Part shown: positions 22,491 through 30,132 of the stretch, piece after piece
Layout of the letters: each line of letters begins with the position of its first letter
Numbering within the stretch: position 1 is the first letter of the stretch
Virus record (IMG/VR): IMGVR_UViG_3300035034_000631
Location: 1 to 34,170 of that record
DNA length: 34,170 nucleotides
DNA from: a virus
Reading direction: 5' to 3' (one strand)
Position numbers and translations under genes: made by a program
Notes under the pieces: generated by a model
Database searches by the model: none
What the model saw: only the letters and a program-made list of their open reading frames with translations
What the model was told of the DNA's origin: nothing

Positions 22491-22890
22491 GGTACGGCCA
22501 GGCGAGGGTTGCAAATACCCAGCAGACAGCCAGCAGTTGAAAGGCTGCAGAACGTATTGCTACACAGCTAGATAGCCACTAGCACCACAATTTGTACGAG
22601 GGCTAGGCGTATGGCCCGTTATACGCCCACTGCACTGCATGCACAACTGCAAAGGTTTGAACAGCGCCTTACCTACAAGCTGTAGAACATTAACAAATAA
22701 GGGTTTAGCCAATATATGAAAGCCACGCATTAAAGCATCTAACATATAGGCAACCCCACGAATAGACCACTGACCGCATGGCATTTGTTACTGCAGGTAG
22801 TGTGCATCTTGGTAGGTAGCCTAGCCCGCAGGGCATTGAAACTGACGGGTTTATTAGCATGCCAATTTATAACAGAGGTACATAAAAAAC
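22491..22890. other. Non-coding stretch with hairpins; possible origin or RNA
   Basis: About 400 bases hold no credible gene on either strand. Visible structure: GGGT-7-ACCC at about 22508-22522, CAGC/GCTG near 22540, a perfect 7-bp hairpin GGCGTAT-8-ATACGCC (22606-22627) and GCCC-GCA-GGGC near 22830. GCAAAGGT recurs at 22650 and in the two candidate RNAs upstream. It lies between late and early genes, a common place for a replication origin or packaging site. No function can be assigned. Confidence 0.4.
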
Positions 22891-22893
22891 ATG

Positions 22894-22930
22894 TTGACAG
22901 CCAAGACGTTAAAGCTATATACTGTAAGTA
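22894..22930 (+). promoter_or_regulatory. Early promoter and dyad upstream of 22955 gene
   Basis: TTGACA (22894-22899), then AAGACGTTA in the spacer and TATATACT (22916-22923) as -10. A dyad TACT-GTA-AGTA (22920-22930) overlaps the start region. The leader has GAAAGGGCAA before ATG 22955, shared with the other early promoters. Confidence 0.65.
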
Positions 22931-22954
22931 CAAACATAATGAAAGGGCAATAAA

Positions 22955-23137
22955 ATGTTTAAGGAATTTATAAAAAACTATAGAGAGCATAGACAGATAC
23001 GCAAGCTAATTAACAGGCTTGAAGATAAGCTACTATTAAAAACTGTTGATGCAGTGAAAGAAGTAGAGCATGAGAACCCTGGCCAGTATGTTACAGCAGC
23101 AGGTGTTGACTATATACGTGCAAGAATTGCTGCATAG
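22955..23137 (+). CDS. Small hypothetical early protein, 60 aa
   Basis: A short, highly charged, helical protein (FIKNYREHRQIRKLINRLEDKLL...). First gene after the early promoter at 22894, with ribosome site GAAAGGG. No family is recognised; the small size and position resemble early host-takeover peptides. Confidence 0.65.
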   Translation: MFKEFIKNYREHRQIRKLINRLEDKLLLKTVDAVKEVEHENPGQYVTAAGVDYIRARIAA

Positions 23138-23138
23138 A

Positions 23139-23819
23139 ATGAGCATGACACTTGAACGTGCTAGAGCGCTTGAATTAGAAGCCAAGAAAAACGGCGGGCG
23201 CTGCACAAATTGTGAGCAGCAAATAAACATTTACGTGTATGGCATTAGCCGCACAATGGTTAAGGTGCTGCGTGTTATGGCCGCCAGCAAAGTAGAGCAT
23301 AGAGGTGACCATGCTATTGATGTTGAAGATCTAGGACTTAAACACAGTGAGCGCACACAGCTAACTAAAATGCGCTTTCATGGACTGGTAGCCAAGTACA
23401 AAGATGACGGTAAACAGATACCCCGCCACTGGTTAATTACTACCAAGGGCTGGCAATTTCTAGGCCGTGAAACAGTGCAAGAAAAAGTAGTGGTTCTTAA
23501 TAACCAGGTGCTTGGCCATGAGGGTGATTTAATTGCAATGAAACGTGTAGATGGTGAAGCTGATGATATAGAGCAGCGGCCAGTTACAGAAGCAGAAGCC
23601 CGCACCTACAGCAATGTGCGTGTGCCAGTAAAAAACCAAGTGCTAACCTGTGAGTACGTGGGCAAAAGCCACACTGCGACAGGCCACCAAACTGGTGATA
23701 CAGTAGAATTAACAATTGAACGCATGCAAGTTGGCAGGCCAATTAAGGTGCTTAAGCCTTTGGAGGGTGAGTACCGTGACATTGCAGCGTTTGCTAAGAA
23801 GTGGAAAGTTGTAGAGTAA
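23139..23819 (+). CDS. Putative DNA-binding protein with zinc knuckle and winged-helix-like region
   Basis: The 226-aa product has a CxxC zinc pair (GGRCTNCEQQI, about residues 22-32) and a region LTKMRFHGLVAKYKDDGKQIPRHWLITTKGWQFLG (about 78-112) that reads like a winged helix (recognition helix then wing with W/I strands). The second half is beta-rich. ATG 23139, one base after the upstream stop, was chosen over an upstream in-frame start. It could regulate early genes or act in replication; not certain. Confidence 0.6.
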   Translation: MSMTLERARALELEAKKNGGRCTNCEQQINIYVYGISRTMVKVLRVMAASKVEHRGDHAIDVEDLGLKHSERTQLTKMRFHGLVAKYKDDGKQIPRHWLITTKGWQFLGRETVQEKVVVLNNQVLGHEGDLIAMKRVDGEADDIEQRPVTEAEARTYSNVRVPVKNQVLTCEYVGKSHTATGHQTGDTVELTIERMQVGRPIKVLKPLEGEYRDIAAFAKKWKVVE

Positions 23820-24151
23820 TGGCATTTATAGATAACATACCCGCATACCATGAAGCTATGCTTAAAGAGTTAACGGCGCTAGAGGGCAAAGTTGCTGACA
23901 CGTACCTATTGCTAGAAGCGCACTACCAGGCAGAAGAGTTTGCAGGCCATGATTGTGATTGTGAATATTGTGAGAGCCAGGGTATTAAGCGTGGTGATAT
24001 TATGCCGCCTGAGCTATTTGAAGCCACAGAAAAAGAAGCAGAAAAACATAAGATTAATGTTGATGAACACAAGGCAGCAGTGCGCCGCCTAGAACGTTAC
24101 AGCGATGCAGTTAAAAGACCTATAGCTAAAATCAAGCGTCTAAAAAACTAA
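23819..24151 (+). CDS. Hypothetical protein with Cys/His cluster, 110 aa
   Basis: A helical protein with GHDCDCEYCESQGI near residues 43-56 (three close cysteines plus His), possibly a metal site, and a basic C-terminus (VKRPIAKIKRLKN). Its ATG overlaps the preceding stop (TAATG). Unrecognised. Confidence 0.65.
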   Translation: MAFIDNIPAYHEAMLKELTALEGKVADTYLLLEAHYQAEEFAGHDCDCEYCESQGIKRGDIMPPELFEATEKEAEKHKINVDEHKAAVRRLERYSDAVKRPIAKIKRLKN

Positions 24152-24164
24152 TTTAAAAACTCGC

Positions 24165-24191
24165 TTGCAATAAAGACGTTACTGCTATATT
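24165..24191 (+). promoter_or_regulatory. Early promoter of the recT operon
   Basis: TTGCAA (24165-24170), spacer TAAAGACGTTACTGC (15 bases), TATATT (24186-24191). It shares AAAGACGTTACTGC with the promoter at 28889; AAGTACC follows at 24196. The leader ends GAAAGGGCAAACAATG. Confidence 0.65.
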
Positions 24192-24222
24192 ATTGAAGTA
24201 CCATTTAACGAAAGGGCAAACA

Positions 24223-25065
24223 ATGGCAGATGAAAATGCTGTAGCTAATACAGCGCCAAAAGAATTAACAGAAGCGCAGCAACGTGCTGCAAAAACGAGA
24301 GATAAGAAAAAAGTTATACGCCGCCGCTATGGTGAGTTTATACCTAAGGGCGGTGACCCCGTAGCATTTTACAAACAGTGGAAAGCAAGTATATTTGCAG
24401 ACCCTGATGATGCAGATGATGAAACAATGTACTTTGTGTTGGCCCAGGCTAACGCACTAGGCATTGACCCTACTGTGCCAAAGCAGATTTATGCGCTGCC
24501 GTTCAATACTAAGAACAAAAAAACGCAGCAGTATGAAAAAAAGTACAACATAGTTATTGGCATTGAAGCCATGATTGCTATTGCTGACCGCACAGGCCAG
24601 TACGGCGGTACTACTAAACCTGAATATGAATATGCTATTGACCAGGACGGCAAGGCCCAGCTAGATGCTTTAATTAGCTGTACTATAGGTGTGCATAAGA
24701 TTGTACAAGGCGTGCTAGTGACCAGTGAGCAAACAGTATATTTTGAAGAGTACACAACGGGGTATAACCTGTGGAAAAGCAAACCAAAAACTATGTTAAA
24801 AAAGGTGGCCCTGGCGCATGCGCTGCGTGCTACGTTTAGTGCATTAAAAGCTGTGAATATATCAGAAGAGCTTGAGCGTGGTGATGTGATTGAGCAGGAC
24901 GGCAACGGCAATGTAATTGAAACAAACACCACTGCAGCCCTGCAGAGCAAGGCTAAAGCCTGCAAAACATTAGATGAGCTGCAAGTGTACAATGACAGCC
25001 TGAGTGCTGCTGACAAGGCTAAGGCACGGCCATACATTGAAGCTAGATTTAACGAGATAGGCTAA
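24223..25065 (+). CDS. recT: RecT/Bet-family single-strand annealing protein
   Basis: The 280-aa product has the RecT/Bet core: FVLAQANALGIDPTVPKQIYALPF (71-94), then VIGIEAMIAIADRTGQYGG (111-129), and WKSKPKTMLKKVALAHALRATF (184-205), the conserved PxTMLKKVA...LR helix. It anneals complementary single strands exposed by the exonuclease encoded next. ATG 24223 is chosen because GAAAGGGC lies just upstream, while the upstream frame extension crosses the promoter leader. The C-terminus (AACKTLDELQVYND...) is an added helical tail. Confidence 0.88.
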   Translation: MADENAVANTAPKELTEAQQRAAKTRDKKKVIRRRYGEFIPKGGDPVAFYKQWKASIFADPDDADDETMYFVLAQANALGIDPTVPKQIYALPFNTKNKKTQQYEKKYNIVIGIEAMIAIADRTGQYGGTTKPEYEYAIDQDGKAQLDALISCTIGVHKIVQGVLVTSEQTVYFEEYTTGYNLWKSKPKTMLKKVALAHALRATFSALKAVNISEELERGDVIEQDGNGNVIETNTTAALQSKAKACKTLDELQVYNDSLSAADKAKARPYIEARFNEIG

Positions 25066-25919
25066 TGCGCTACGTTGAAACAAAACAGCGCAGTGATGAA
25101 TGGTTTAAACTGCGGCTAGGCAAGGTGACTGGTAGCCGCATTAAAGATGTTGTTGGCATGACAGCTAGCGGCCAGTACTTAAAAAAGCGTGAAGACTACA
25201 AGCGTGAGCTAGTGAGTGAGCGCATTGTTGGCATACTTGGCCGCAAAGATGTGTACGTTACACCTGCCATGCAGTGGGGTACTATGAATGAAGATGCTGC
25301 ACGCACAACCTACATGTTGCGCACCCGCAACAAAGTCACAGAAGAGGGCTTTTGTATTTGGCAGCGTGAAGATGATAACGGCAACATGAAAGACCTTGCT
25401 GTTGGTGTGAGTACAGACGGCCTGGTTAATGATGACGGCAACCTAGAGGTTAAATGTTTAGAGAGCCACAACCACCTGTACAAAATCATTAGAGAAAATA
25501 TGCAGTTTGATGCAGAAGACCAGCTTGTGCGCACACTACCAGAAGAGTTTAAGGCGCAAGTGCAGGGCCAGCTAATGGTTACTGGCCGCCAGTACTGTGA
25601 TTTTGTAGGCTATGACAGCCGTGTGCCAGTGGGCTTAGATTTATTTGCGCTGCGTGTTGAGCGTGATGAAGATTACATAATGTTTTTAGAGTACGAAATA
25701 CTGCAGTTTTTGGCAGAGGTTGAGCGAGATTTTAAATACTTCTTGCAGTACCTGCCTATTGCAGAGCGTGTGTGCCTAGAGTGCGGCGTTGTATTTGTTG
25801 ACCAGGTGAGTGCCTGCGGTGACTGTATGAGCGGCAACACACAGATGACTGAGGTGCTGCAAGCGCCTAAGTATAAACTTACAGGAGTTGAAGAGCTGCT
25901 GCAGGTGGGCAAGGCATAA
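25065..25919 (+). CDS. YqaJ-type viral recombinase exonuclease with C-terminal zinc ribbon
   Basis: The 284-aa protein is a lambda-exonuclease-like nuclease: QRSDEWFKLRLGKVTGSRI (8-26), MQWGTMNEDAARTTY (65-79), STDGLVNDDGNLEVKC (116-131, supplying the metal-binding Asp and the ExK) and VQGQLMVTG (167-175). It digests 5' ends to expose strands for the RecT partner and starts inside its stop codon (TAATG). Past the nuclease, CLECGVVFVDQVSACGDC (238-255) is a four-cysteine zinc ribbon, which most YqaJ proteins lack. Confidence 0.88.
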   Translation: MRYVETKQRSDEWFKLRLGKVTGSRIKDVVGMTASGQYLKKREDYKRELVSERIVGILGRKDVYVTPAMQWGTMNEDAARTTYMLRTRNKVTEEGFCIWQREDDNGNMKDLAVGVSTDGLVNDDGNLEVKCLESHNHLYKIIRENMQFDAEDQLVRTLPEEFKAQVQGQLMVTGRQYCDFVGYDSRVPVGLDLFALRVERDEDYIMFLEYEILQFLAEVERDFKYFLQYLPIAERVCLECGVVFVDQVSACGDCMSGNTQMTEVLQAPKYKLTGVEELLQVGKA

Positions 25920-25925
25920 GCGTAT

Positions 25926-25954
25926 TTGAAATACGTTAGTGTTATTGCTACAAT
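25926..25954 (+). promoter_or_regulatory. Early promoter
   Basis: TTGAAA (25926-25931), 17 bases, TACAAT (25949-25954) preceded by TGC. The leader carries GAAAGGG before ATG 25984. Confidence 0.6.
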
Positions 25955-25983
25955 ATAAATACCAATAAATGAAAGGGTAAATT

Positions 25984-26508
25984 ATGGGCAAGAAATTAAC
26001 TCAAGAGCAGTACAACTACTCAAAGATAGTGCTAGACAGAACAAAAGCTAACGGCAAAGATTACACGTATACAGTTGCTGCAGCAGCTAAGGTAGCAGGC
26101 ATAGGTGAAATGACAGCCCGCCGCATACGTAAAAGCAAAAACTATAAAAGCTATGAAGCACTTAGCCGTAATAGCAAAATCACAACCGCAGAGCGCAAGC
26201 TTATGAAGACTGGCATGACACTAAAAGAAGCCCGTGACAGCATGACTGTTGCGCAGCCAGAAGACGGCGGCCATGAGTTGCAGAATGAAAACAGCCAGTT
26301 TATGGCAAACAACCAAGACGGTGACAGTGTGCCTATTGAGGAAGCAACGCCAACAGTAGACGGTGAAGTTAGTGATAGCATCACGCAGCTAGACCCGCCA
26401 AAGCCGCCACACCAATATCCAAGCATGACTGGTGTATACATAACTGCAGTAGCTGTTTTGGGGCTAGCGGTATATGGTGGGCTTGCACTTATCAGACTAA
26501 TATTTTAG
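25984..26508 (+). CDS. HTH protein with C-terminal membrane helix
   Basis: The 174-aa product has an N-terminal helix-turn-helix-like segment (TVAAAAKVAGIGEMTARRIRKSKNYKSYEAL, about 30-60), a long acidic Gln/Asn/Asp-rich linker (about 85-140), and one C-terminal transmembrane helix (TGVYITAVAVLGLAVYGGLALI). This order would tether a DNA-binding head to the membrane. It is the first gene behind its own promoter. The HTH call is by pattern only. Confidence 0.6.
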   Translation: MGKKLTQEQYNYSKIVLDRTKANGKDYTYTVAAAAKVAGIGEMTARRIRKSKNYKSYEALSRNSKITTAERKLMKTGMTLKEARDSMTVAQPEDGGHELQNENSQFMANNQDGDSVPIEEATPTVDGEVSDSITQLDPPKPPHQYPSMTGVYITAVAVLGLAVYGGLALIRLIF

Positions 26509-26520
26509 AAAGTAGAACCT

Positions 26521-26769
26521 ATGGAAAATTTAACGCCTGCGCAAAAGCGTGAGCAAACTATGGTGGCCCGTTACGGCAAAGACTGGCGCATTGTAGTTGG
26601 CCAGCGTGCTAAAGAAGCACGTGAAGCCAAGCACGGCGTAGAGCAATACAGCAAGGCTGGCGTGAAAGGTGGGGGCAAGCCCCGCCCTAACTCTAGGCCA
26701 TTTAAAAAAGACCGTGACCTGGCAAGCCGTGCTGGTAAAAAAGGCAGCACTAATAGGTGGGGTAAATGA
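26521..26769 (+). CDS. Small basic protein with KGG-like motifs
   Basis: An 82-aa basic protein. The C-terminal half (SKAGVKGGGKPRPNSRPFKKDRDLASRAGKKGSTNRWGK) has repeated AG-x-KG motifs like general-stress KGG proteins and many phage small proteins, probably disordered and nucleic-acid binding. The N-terminal part has a ...RYGKDWRIVVGQRAKEARE helix. Role unknown. Confidence 0.6.
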   Translation: MENLTPAQKREQTMVARYGKDWRIVVGQRAKEAREAKHGVEQYSKAGVKGGGKPRPNSRPFKKDRDLASRAGKKGSTNRWGK

Positions 26770-26915
26770 TTTTAATAAAAATGATTTTAGTTTTTATTTT
26801 GATGCTGCCAGCTATATTGCTTACAGGTTTAATTTGGCTGCTTGGCGGCTGGACTATGGACGAATGGACTAGGCCGAACCCAGCAATGGCACTTGTCGGT
26901 TGGCTAAACGTATGA
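26766..26915 (+). CDS. Small membrane protein, 49 aa
   Basis: The peptide starts MILIKMILVFILMLPAILLTGLIWLLGGW, one or two hydrophobic helices, followed by TMDEWTRPNPAMALVGWLNV. Its ATG overlaps the upstream stop by four bases and its end overlaps the nuclease start (ATGA), so it is probably translated, though short. Function unknown. Confidence 0.55.
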   Translation: MILIKMILVFILMLPAILLTGLIWLLGGWTMDEWTRPNPAMALVGWLNV

Positions 26916-27376
26916 CAGAGAAACAGGTTGCATTGTTAGCCAGCCAGATGATACAGACCAAGTACCCCACAATTAGATTTAGGCACGACTTAGCTGCAGA
27001 TTTAAAACTAACTGTGGGCCAGGCCCGCCGCAACAAAGCATTGAACCCGCACAGGGGCTTTCAAGATTTAACCGTGTTTGCTGCTAGAGGTGGCTGGCAC
27101 GGTTTGTGCGTTGAGCTTAAAAAGCCAGGTGAAAATATATATGCAACCCGCACTACCAAGTGGGGCGGCTATGCAACAGAACACCTACAAGAGCAGGCAG
27201 AACACCACACGTTGCTGCGTAAAGAAAAATACTGTGCAGAGTTTGCAGTTGGCATTGATCAATTTGAGAGCTTGCTAGAATGGTATATGGACGGGTGCAA
27301 AGGCCCGCTGGTGCTAGAGCGTAGCAGTGACGGCAAGCAAAGATTTACTAATACTGAAAGCGGAGAAATATTTTAA
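26912..27376 (+). CDS. VRR-NUC-type nuclease
   Basis: The 154-aa product fits the VRR-NUC/Holliday-junction-resolvase-like fold: GFQDLTVFAARGGWHGLCVELKKPGE carries the Asp and ExK metal site, and EHLQEQAEHHTLLRKEKYCAEFAVG the conserved Gln and later strand. Such phage enzymes cleave branched or flap DNA during recombination. It follows the recombination genes. ATG 26912 (overlapping the previous stop) is preferred; a TTG at 26900 is an alternative. Confidence 0.8.
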   Translation: MTEKQVALLASQMIQTKYPTIRFRHDLAADLKLTVGQARRNKALNPHRGFQDLTVFAARGGWHGLCVELKKPGENIYATRTTKWGGYATEHLQEQAEHHTLLRKEKYCAEFAVGIDQFESLLEWYMDGCKGPLVLERSSDGKQRFTNTESGEIF

Positions 27377-27687
27377 TGGATAATAAACAACCAGAACAAC
27401 TAACACACCAAGATGCACAGGTTATGATTGCCTACATGGTGCATATGAACAAGCAATTAAACTTGACTATGAACGCCAGTAACCTAGCATCTGTGGCTGC
27501 AGCAGGTAGCCTAGATAAAGAAAGCGCAAAGCGTGTACGTGAGCAGGCCCAGGCGCTTGGCGTAGAATTTGAACGCAATGACGGCAGGCTTGCAGCGATA
27601 CTGCAGAACATACTAGACCCTGAAATTAGGGCGCAGAATGAAGCCGTTAGGAAAGCTGCAGCCGGTGAAACAGATAAAAAGAAATAG
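27376..27687 (+). CDS. Hypothetical protein, 103 aa
   Basis: A helical protein (QLTHQDAQVMIAYMVHMNKQLNLTM...) with a second helical half (KESAKRVREQAQALGVEFERND). It begins inside the nuclease stop codon. No family is recognised. Confidence 0.6.
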   Translation: MDNKQPEQLTHQDAQVMIAYMVHMNKQLNLTMNASNLASVAAAGSLDKESAKRVREQAQALGVEFERNDGRLAAILQNILDPEIRAQNEAVRKAAAGETDKKK

Positions 27688-27697
27688 CATAAACGTA

Positions 27698-27726
27698 TTG
27701 ACTATTAAAGACGCTTATGCTAGTAT
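27698..27726 (+). promoter_or_regulatory. Early promoter
   Basis: TTGACT (27698-27703), 17 bases containing AAAGACGCTTATGC, TAGTAT (27721-27726). It shares the whole spacer word with the small-RNA promoter at 22117. The leader has ACGAAAGGGCAAACC before ATG 27764. Confidence 0.65.
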
Positions 27727-27763
27727 TGCTGTATGGTTAACTAATAAAACGAAAGGGCAAACC

Positions 27764-28027
27764 ATGAAAGAAACAAATAAAAAAACAACAAAATCAAATA
27801 AGAAACCCGCAGCAGGAAAGCTAAAAGCTTTTGGCTTTGGTATACTAGGGCTGTTAATGCTTGTGGTAGTTATGAGCATTGCATTTAGCAGCTATGTAGT
27901 TTGGGCAGGTACTACAGGTACTACGCCAAAGTTATTGCTGGTGCCGCAGATTGTATTTGCAGCCGCCAACTTACTAGCTGTATTCATTTTTGCAGCAGTA
28001 GCTGTAAGTAAAACTAACGATAATTAG
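27764..28027 (+). CDS. Small membrane protein, 87 aa
   Basis: A Lys/Asn-rich start, then two transmembrane helices (FGFGILGLLMLVVVMSIAFSSYVVW and LVPQIVFAAANLLAVFIFAAVAV). ATG 27764 is chosen because the promoter leader lies just upstream. Possibly linked to the secreted wall enzyme that follows. Function unknown. Confidence 0.65.
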   Translation: MKETNKKTTKSNKKPAAGKLKAFGFGILGLLMLVVVMSIAFSSYVVWAGTTGTTPKLLLVPQIVFAAANLLAVFIFAAVAVSKTNDN

Positions 28028-28077
28028 AGGGAGTAACCAAGGCGCAGAGATTGACAGCCCCCGCTAACGCCGTGATT

Positions 28078-28809
28078 ATGAAACGATTTATATTTGCAGC
28101 CGTTGCTGTGTGCCTAGTGGTAGGGTACGCATCACTTGCAATACAGACCGCAGTGAACACCACAGAAAATATTGAGCTGCAAGAAGTGCAACTTAAGAGC
28201 AACATTACAGAGTTAAAAGATTTGCAGTTGAGGTATGACAACTTAAACGTTGAGCTAGACCACACTGAAAATAAAACAGAAGAGCAGATTAAAAAACTGC
28301 AGACTGAAAAAGAAGAGCTTGAAGCAGAGCGTATACGCCTAGAAGCAGAGTTGCTAGCTAAGCGTGAACGCCAGCAGCAGGCTGATGAAGCAAGTAGAGT
28401 GGCCATTAACACTGGCGCGCTAACGCAAACAGCAAGCGCTGCGCCTGCAAGGGCCGCACCAACTGGCAATAAGGCAGCCTGGCTAGCAGCCAGCAATATA
28501 CCTGAGAGCCAATGGTGGGCAGTAGATAGCATTGTTAGCCGTGAGAGTGGCTGGAACCCGTGCGCATATAACCCAGGGCGCAGCAACTGCAACCTGAGTG
28601 CCGCACAAGTCAATGCTTTTTGTACTACCACTGACCGCAACGGCTGTGCAGTAGCATGTGGCCTAGGGCAGTCGCTACCGTGTGGAAAGTGGGGCAGCAA
28701 TTGGACTGACCCCGTAGCACAGCTAAATGCGCAGTACAGGTATGTTAATGATAGATACGGTGGGTACCCGCAAGCAGTAGCATTTTGGAACCAAAATTCA
28801 TGGTACTAA
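28078..28809 (+). CDS. Membrane-anchored lytic-transglycosylase-like wall enzyme
   Basis: The 243-aa product (ATG 28078; a TTG at 28051 is an alternative) has an N-terminal signal anchor (KRFIFAAVAVCLVVGYASLA), a coiled coil (about 30-105), an Ala/Pro linker (110-132) and a C-terminal SLT-like domain. VDSIVSRESGWNPCAYNPG supplies the likely catalytic Glu156; GLGQSLPCG and YGGYPQAVAFW are the later motifs. Six cysteines (162-202) suggest disulfides outside the membrane. It probably cuts or remodels peptidoglycan. It lies in the early region, not in the lysis cassette, so it may aid entry or host wall growth. Confidence 0.75.
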   Translation: MKRFIFAAVAVCLVVGYASLAIQTAVNTTENIELQEVQLKSNITELKDLQLRYDNLNVELDHTENKTEEQIKKLQTEKEELEAERIRLEAELLAKRERQQQADEASRVAINTGALTQTASAAPARAAPTGNKAAWLAASNIPESQWWAVDSIVSRESGWNPCAYNPGRSNCNLSAAQVNAFCTTTDRNGCAVACGLGQSLPCGKWGSNWTDPVAQLNAQYRYVNDRYGGYPQAVAFWNQNSWY

Positions 28810-28823
28810 ATACCACTGGTATT
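28809..28823. promoter_or_regulatory. Perfect palindrome AATACCA-C-TGGTATT
   Basis: A 7-1-7 palindrome that overlaps the stop of the wall enzyme and precedes its terminator; could be a protein-binding site. Confidence 0.3.
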
Positions 28824-28849
28824 AGGTTGAGTTTAAAGAGTTGTTTAGG

Positions 28850-28877
28850 TAGCCCCGCAACAGGGGCTATTTTTTAT
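28850..28877 (+). terminator. Rho-independent terminator
   Basis: TAGCCCC (28850-28856), loop GCAACA, GGGGCTA (28863-28869), then TTTTTTT. It ends the operon of 27764-28809 just before the next promoter. Confidence 0.85.
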
Positions 28878-28888
28878 TAAAAAAGTAT

Positions 28889-28926
28889 TTGACATAAAGA
28901 CGTTACTGCTATACTATTAAGGTATC
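28889..28926 (+). promoter_or_regulatory. Early promoter with dyad
   Basis: TTGACA (28889-28894), spacer TAAAGACGTTACTGC, TATACT (28910-28915). ATACT-ATTA-AGGTAT-type dyad (28911-28926) overlaps the start. Leader AACGAAAGGGCAAACC precedes ATG 28946. Confidence 0.7.
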
Positions 28927-28945
28927 AATAACGAAAGGGCAAACC

Positions 28946-29152
28946 ATGAAGAAATTTACAATAGGGCAAACAGTACAATACGACTACGACCAAGACCGCA
29001 CAAGGACAGGTGAAGTAGTTGAGTATAATGAAACCAAGAACCGTTACCGTGTTTTTTGGCACACTGAAACTAGCAAGCGCAGCAGCACTTGGACTGGCAA
29101 CCCTAATAAGCGCACCTGGATAAAAGCAGAAACATTAAGGGCAGAGGGGTAA
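28946..29152 (+). CDS. Small SH3/Tudor-like protein, 68 aa
   Basis: FTIGQTVQYDYDQDRTRTGEVVEYNETKNRYRVFWHTE is the pattern of a small beta-barrel (SH3/Tudor/KOW-like: V-x-Y then GEV-V then Y-x-V-x-W). It could bind nucleic acid or protein. First gene of its operon. Confidence 0.6.
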   Translation: MKKFTIGQTVQYDYDQDRTRTGEVVEYNETKNRYRVFWHTETSKRSSTWTGNPNKRTWIKAETLRAEG

Positions 29153-29156
29153 AATC

Positions 29157-29336
29157 ATGGCAAAAATATACGAAATTAAAGAGGTAGAAAAAGACGGCAA
29201 AAAGTTTTACTACCCTACAATAAATGACCTGCGGCTTAATGGCATGGACTATGAACTTAAGGCAGATGCAGAGGGCCTAGCAGAAGCTGCTATTAAGCAG
29301 TATGGTGAAGAGTACCTAGAGCGAAAGGCTAAATAG
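29157..29336 (+). CDS. Hypothetical protein, 59 aa
   Basis: MAKIYEIKEVEKDGKKFYYPTINDLRLNGMDYELKAD... is a small acidic protein in the same operon, preceded by a GAGGGG ribosome site. It ends in EYLERKAK. Unrecognised. Confidence 0.6.
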   Translation: MAKIYEIKEVEKDGKKFYYPTINDLRLNGMDYELKADAEGLAEAAIKQYGEEYLERKAK

Positions 29337-29338
29337 AT

Positions 29339-29836
29339 ATGAAAATTACAAAAGAATTTTACCAGGCAGTGATTGAGTTTAGTGACTATGACCACGCTGC
29401 ACCTGCAGATGATTTGACCCGCACACAAGACCTTGCCCGCTTTGGCTGGTGCAAAGTTTGTGACACTGGTTTTAAGCCAGGTGGTGATGCTGACCGTGAG
29501 CGCTTAGTGCAGGTTGGTATATGCAAGCCGTGTGATTTTAATATGCGATTATTCAACATGCGCAATGACAAAGAAACAGCACGCATTAACGGCCAGCACT
29601 ACCGTGTTGCATGCCAACTTGAAACAACGATTACTGCAACAGACAGCCTAGATGACATGGTTGAGAAGATGCGCAAGCAGAACCCTGGCCGCCAGGGGCT
29701 TGGTATGGGTGGCGAGATTAACATTATAAGATTTGCTGACGGGCGCACAATAATGACTAACGACCTATGGCACCAAGGCGCTGTGCCTGAAACTATGGCA
29801 CACCTAATGCCAGACAATGCTGAGTTTGTGAAATGA
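29339..29836 (+). CDS. Zinc-ribbon protein, 165 aa
   Basis: The protein has two CxxC pairs (WCKVCDTGF ... GICKPCDF, about residues 37-65) forming a zinc ribbon, followed by an alpha/beta domain with ETTITATDSLDDMVEKM. The role is unknown, but it fits a DNA/RNA-binding or regulatory early protein. Overlaps the next gene by four bases. Confidence 0.65.
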   Translation: MKITKEFYQAVIEFSDYDHAAPADDLTRTQDLARFGWCKVCDTGFKPGGDADRERLVQVGICKPCDFNMRLFNMRNDKETARINGQHYRVACQLETTITATDSLDDMVEKMRKQNPGRQGLGMGGEINIIRFADGRTIMTNDLWHQGAVPETMAHLMPDNAEFVK

Positions 29837-30132
29837 GTGACTATACATTTAAGCAGGAGTGCAGCAGCTGCGAACAGAAGCCAATAATTAAACAGACTGG
29901 CATGTGTTCAACCTGTACCTTTGGTGAGCGCAGCAGCATGTGGGAATGGCTAGACACTAAGCTTAGCTTTGAAGAGCGCAAGCTAGCCGTTGATTGCACT
30001 ATGGCAATGTTTAATGAGGTTGACCTGATTGAAGATGATAACAGCGTTAACCCTATTAAGGCAGCCTTGCTGCATATTGACCAGAGTGTTGTTGACAAGG
30101 TAGAGAAGCTAATAGATAGCGTGGAAAAATGA
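29833..30132 (+). CDS. Zinc-ribbon protein, 99 aa
   Basis: CSSCEQKPIIKQTGMCSTC (residues 10-28) is a four-cysteine zinc ribbon, echoing the protein just upstream; the rest is acidic and helical. ATGA overlaps link it to both neighbours. Possible paired function with 29339 (inference). Confidence 0.65.
   Translation: MSDYTFKQECSSCEQKPIIKQTGMCSTCTFGERSSMWEWLDTKLSFEERKLAVDCTMAMFNEVDLIEDDNSVNPIKAALLHIDQSVVDKVEKLIDSVEK

Noticed and set aside
22500-22525. T-arm-like GGGT-TGCAAAT-ACCC suggesting a tRNA
   Set aside because: No TTCRANY loop, no acceptor or anticodon stems at correct distances. I see no tRNA or rRNA genes in the window.
22560-22784. 74-residue minus-strand ORF in the silent region
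   Set aside because: The + strand keeps its usual TC scarcity here and there is no sign of minus-strand coding elsewhere; it looks random.
22785-22973. 62-residue + strand ORF crossing the early promoter
   Set aside because: It runs through the TTGACA/-10 region and leader of the 22955 gene, lacks a ribosome site and resembles no protein.
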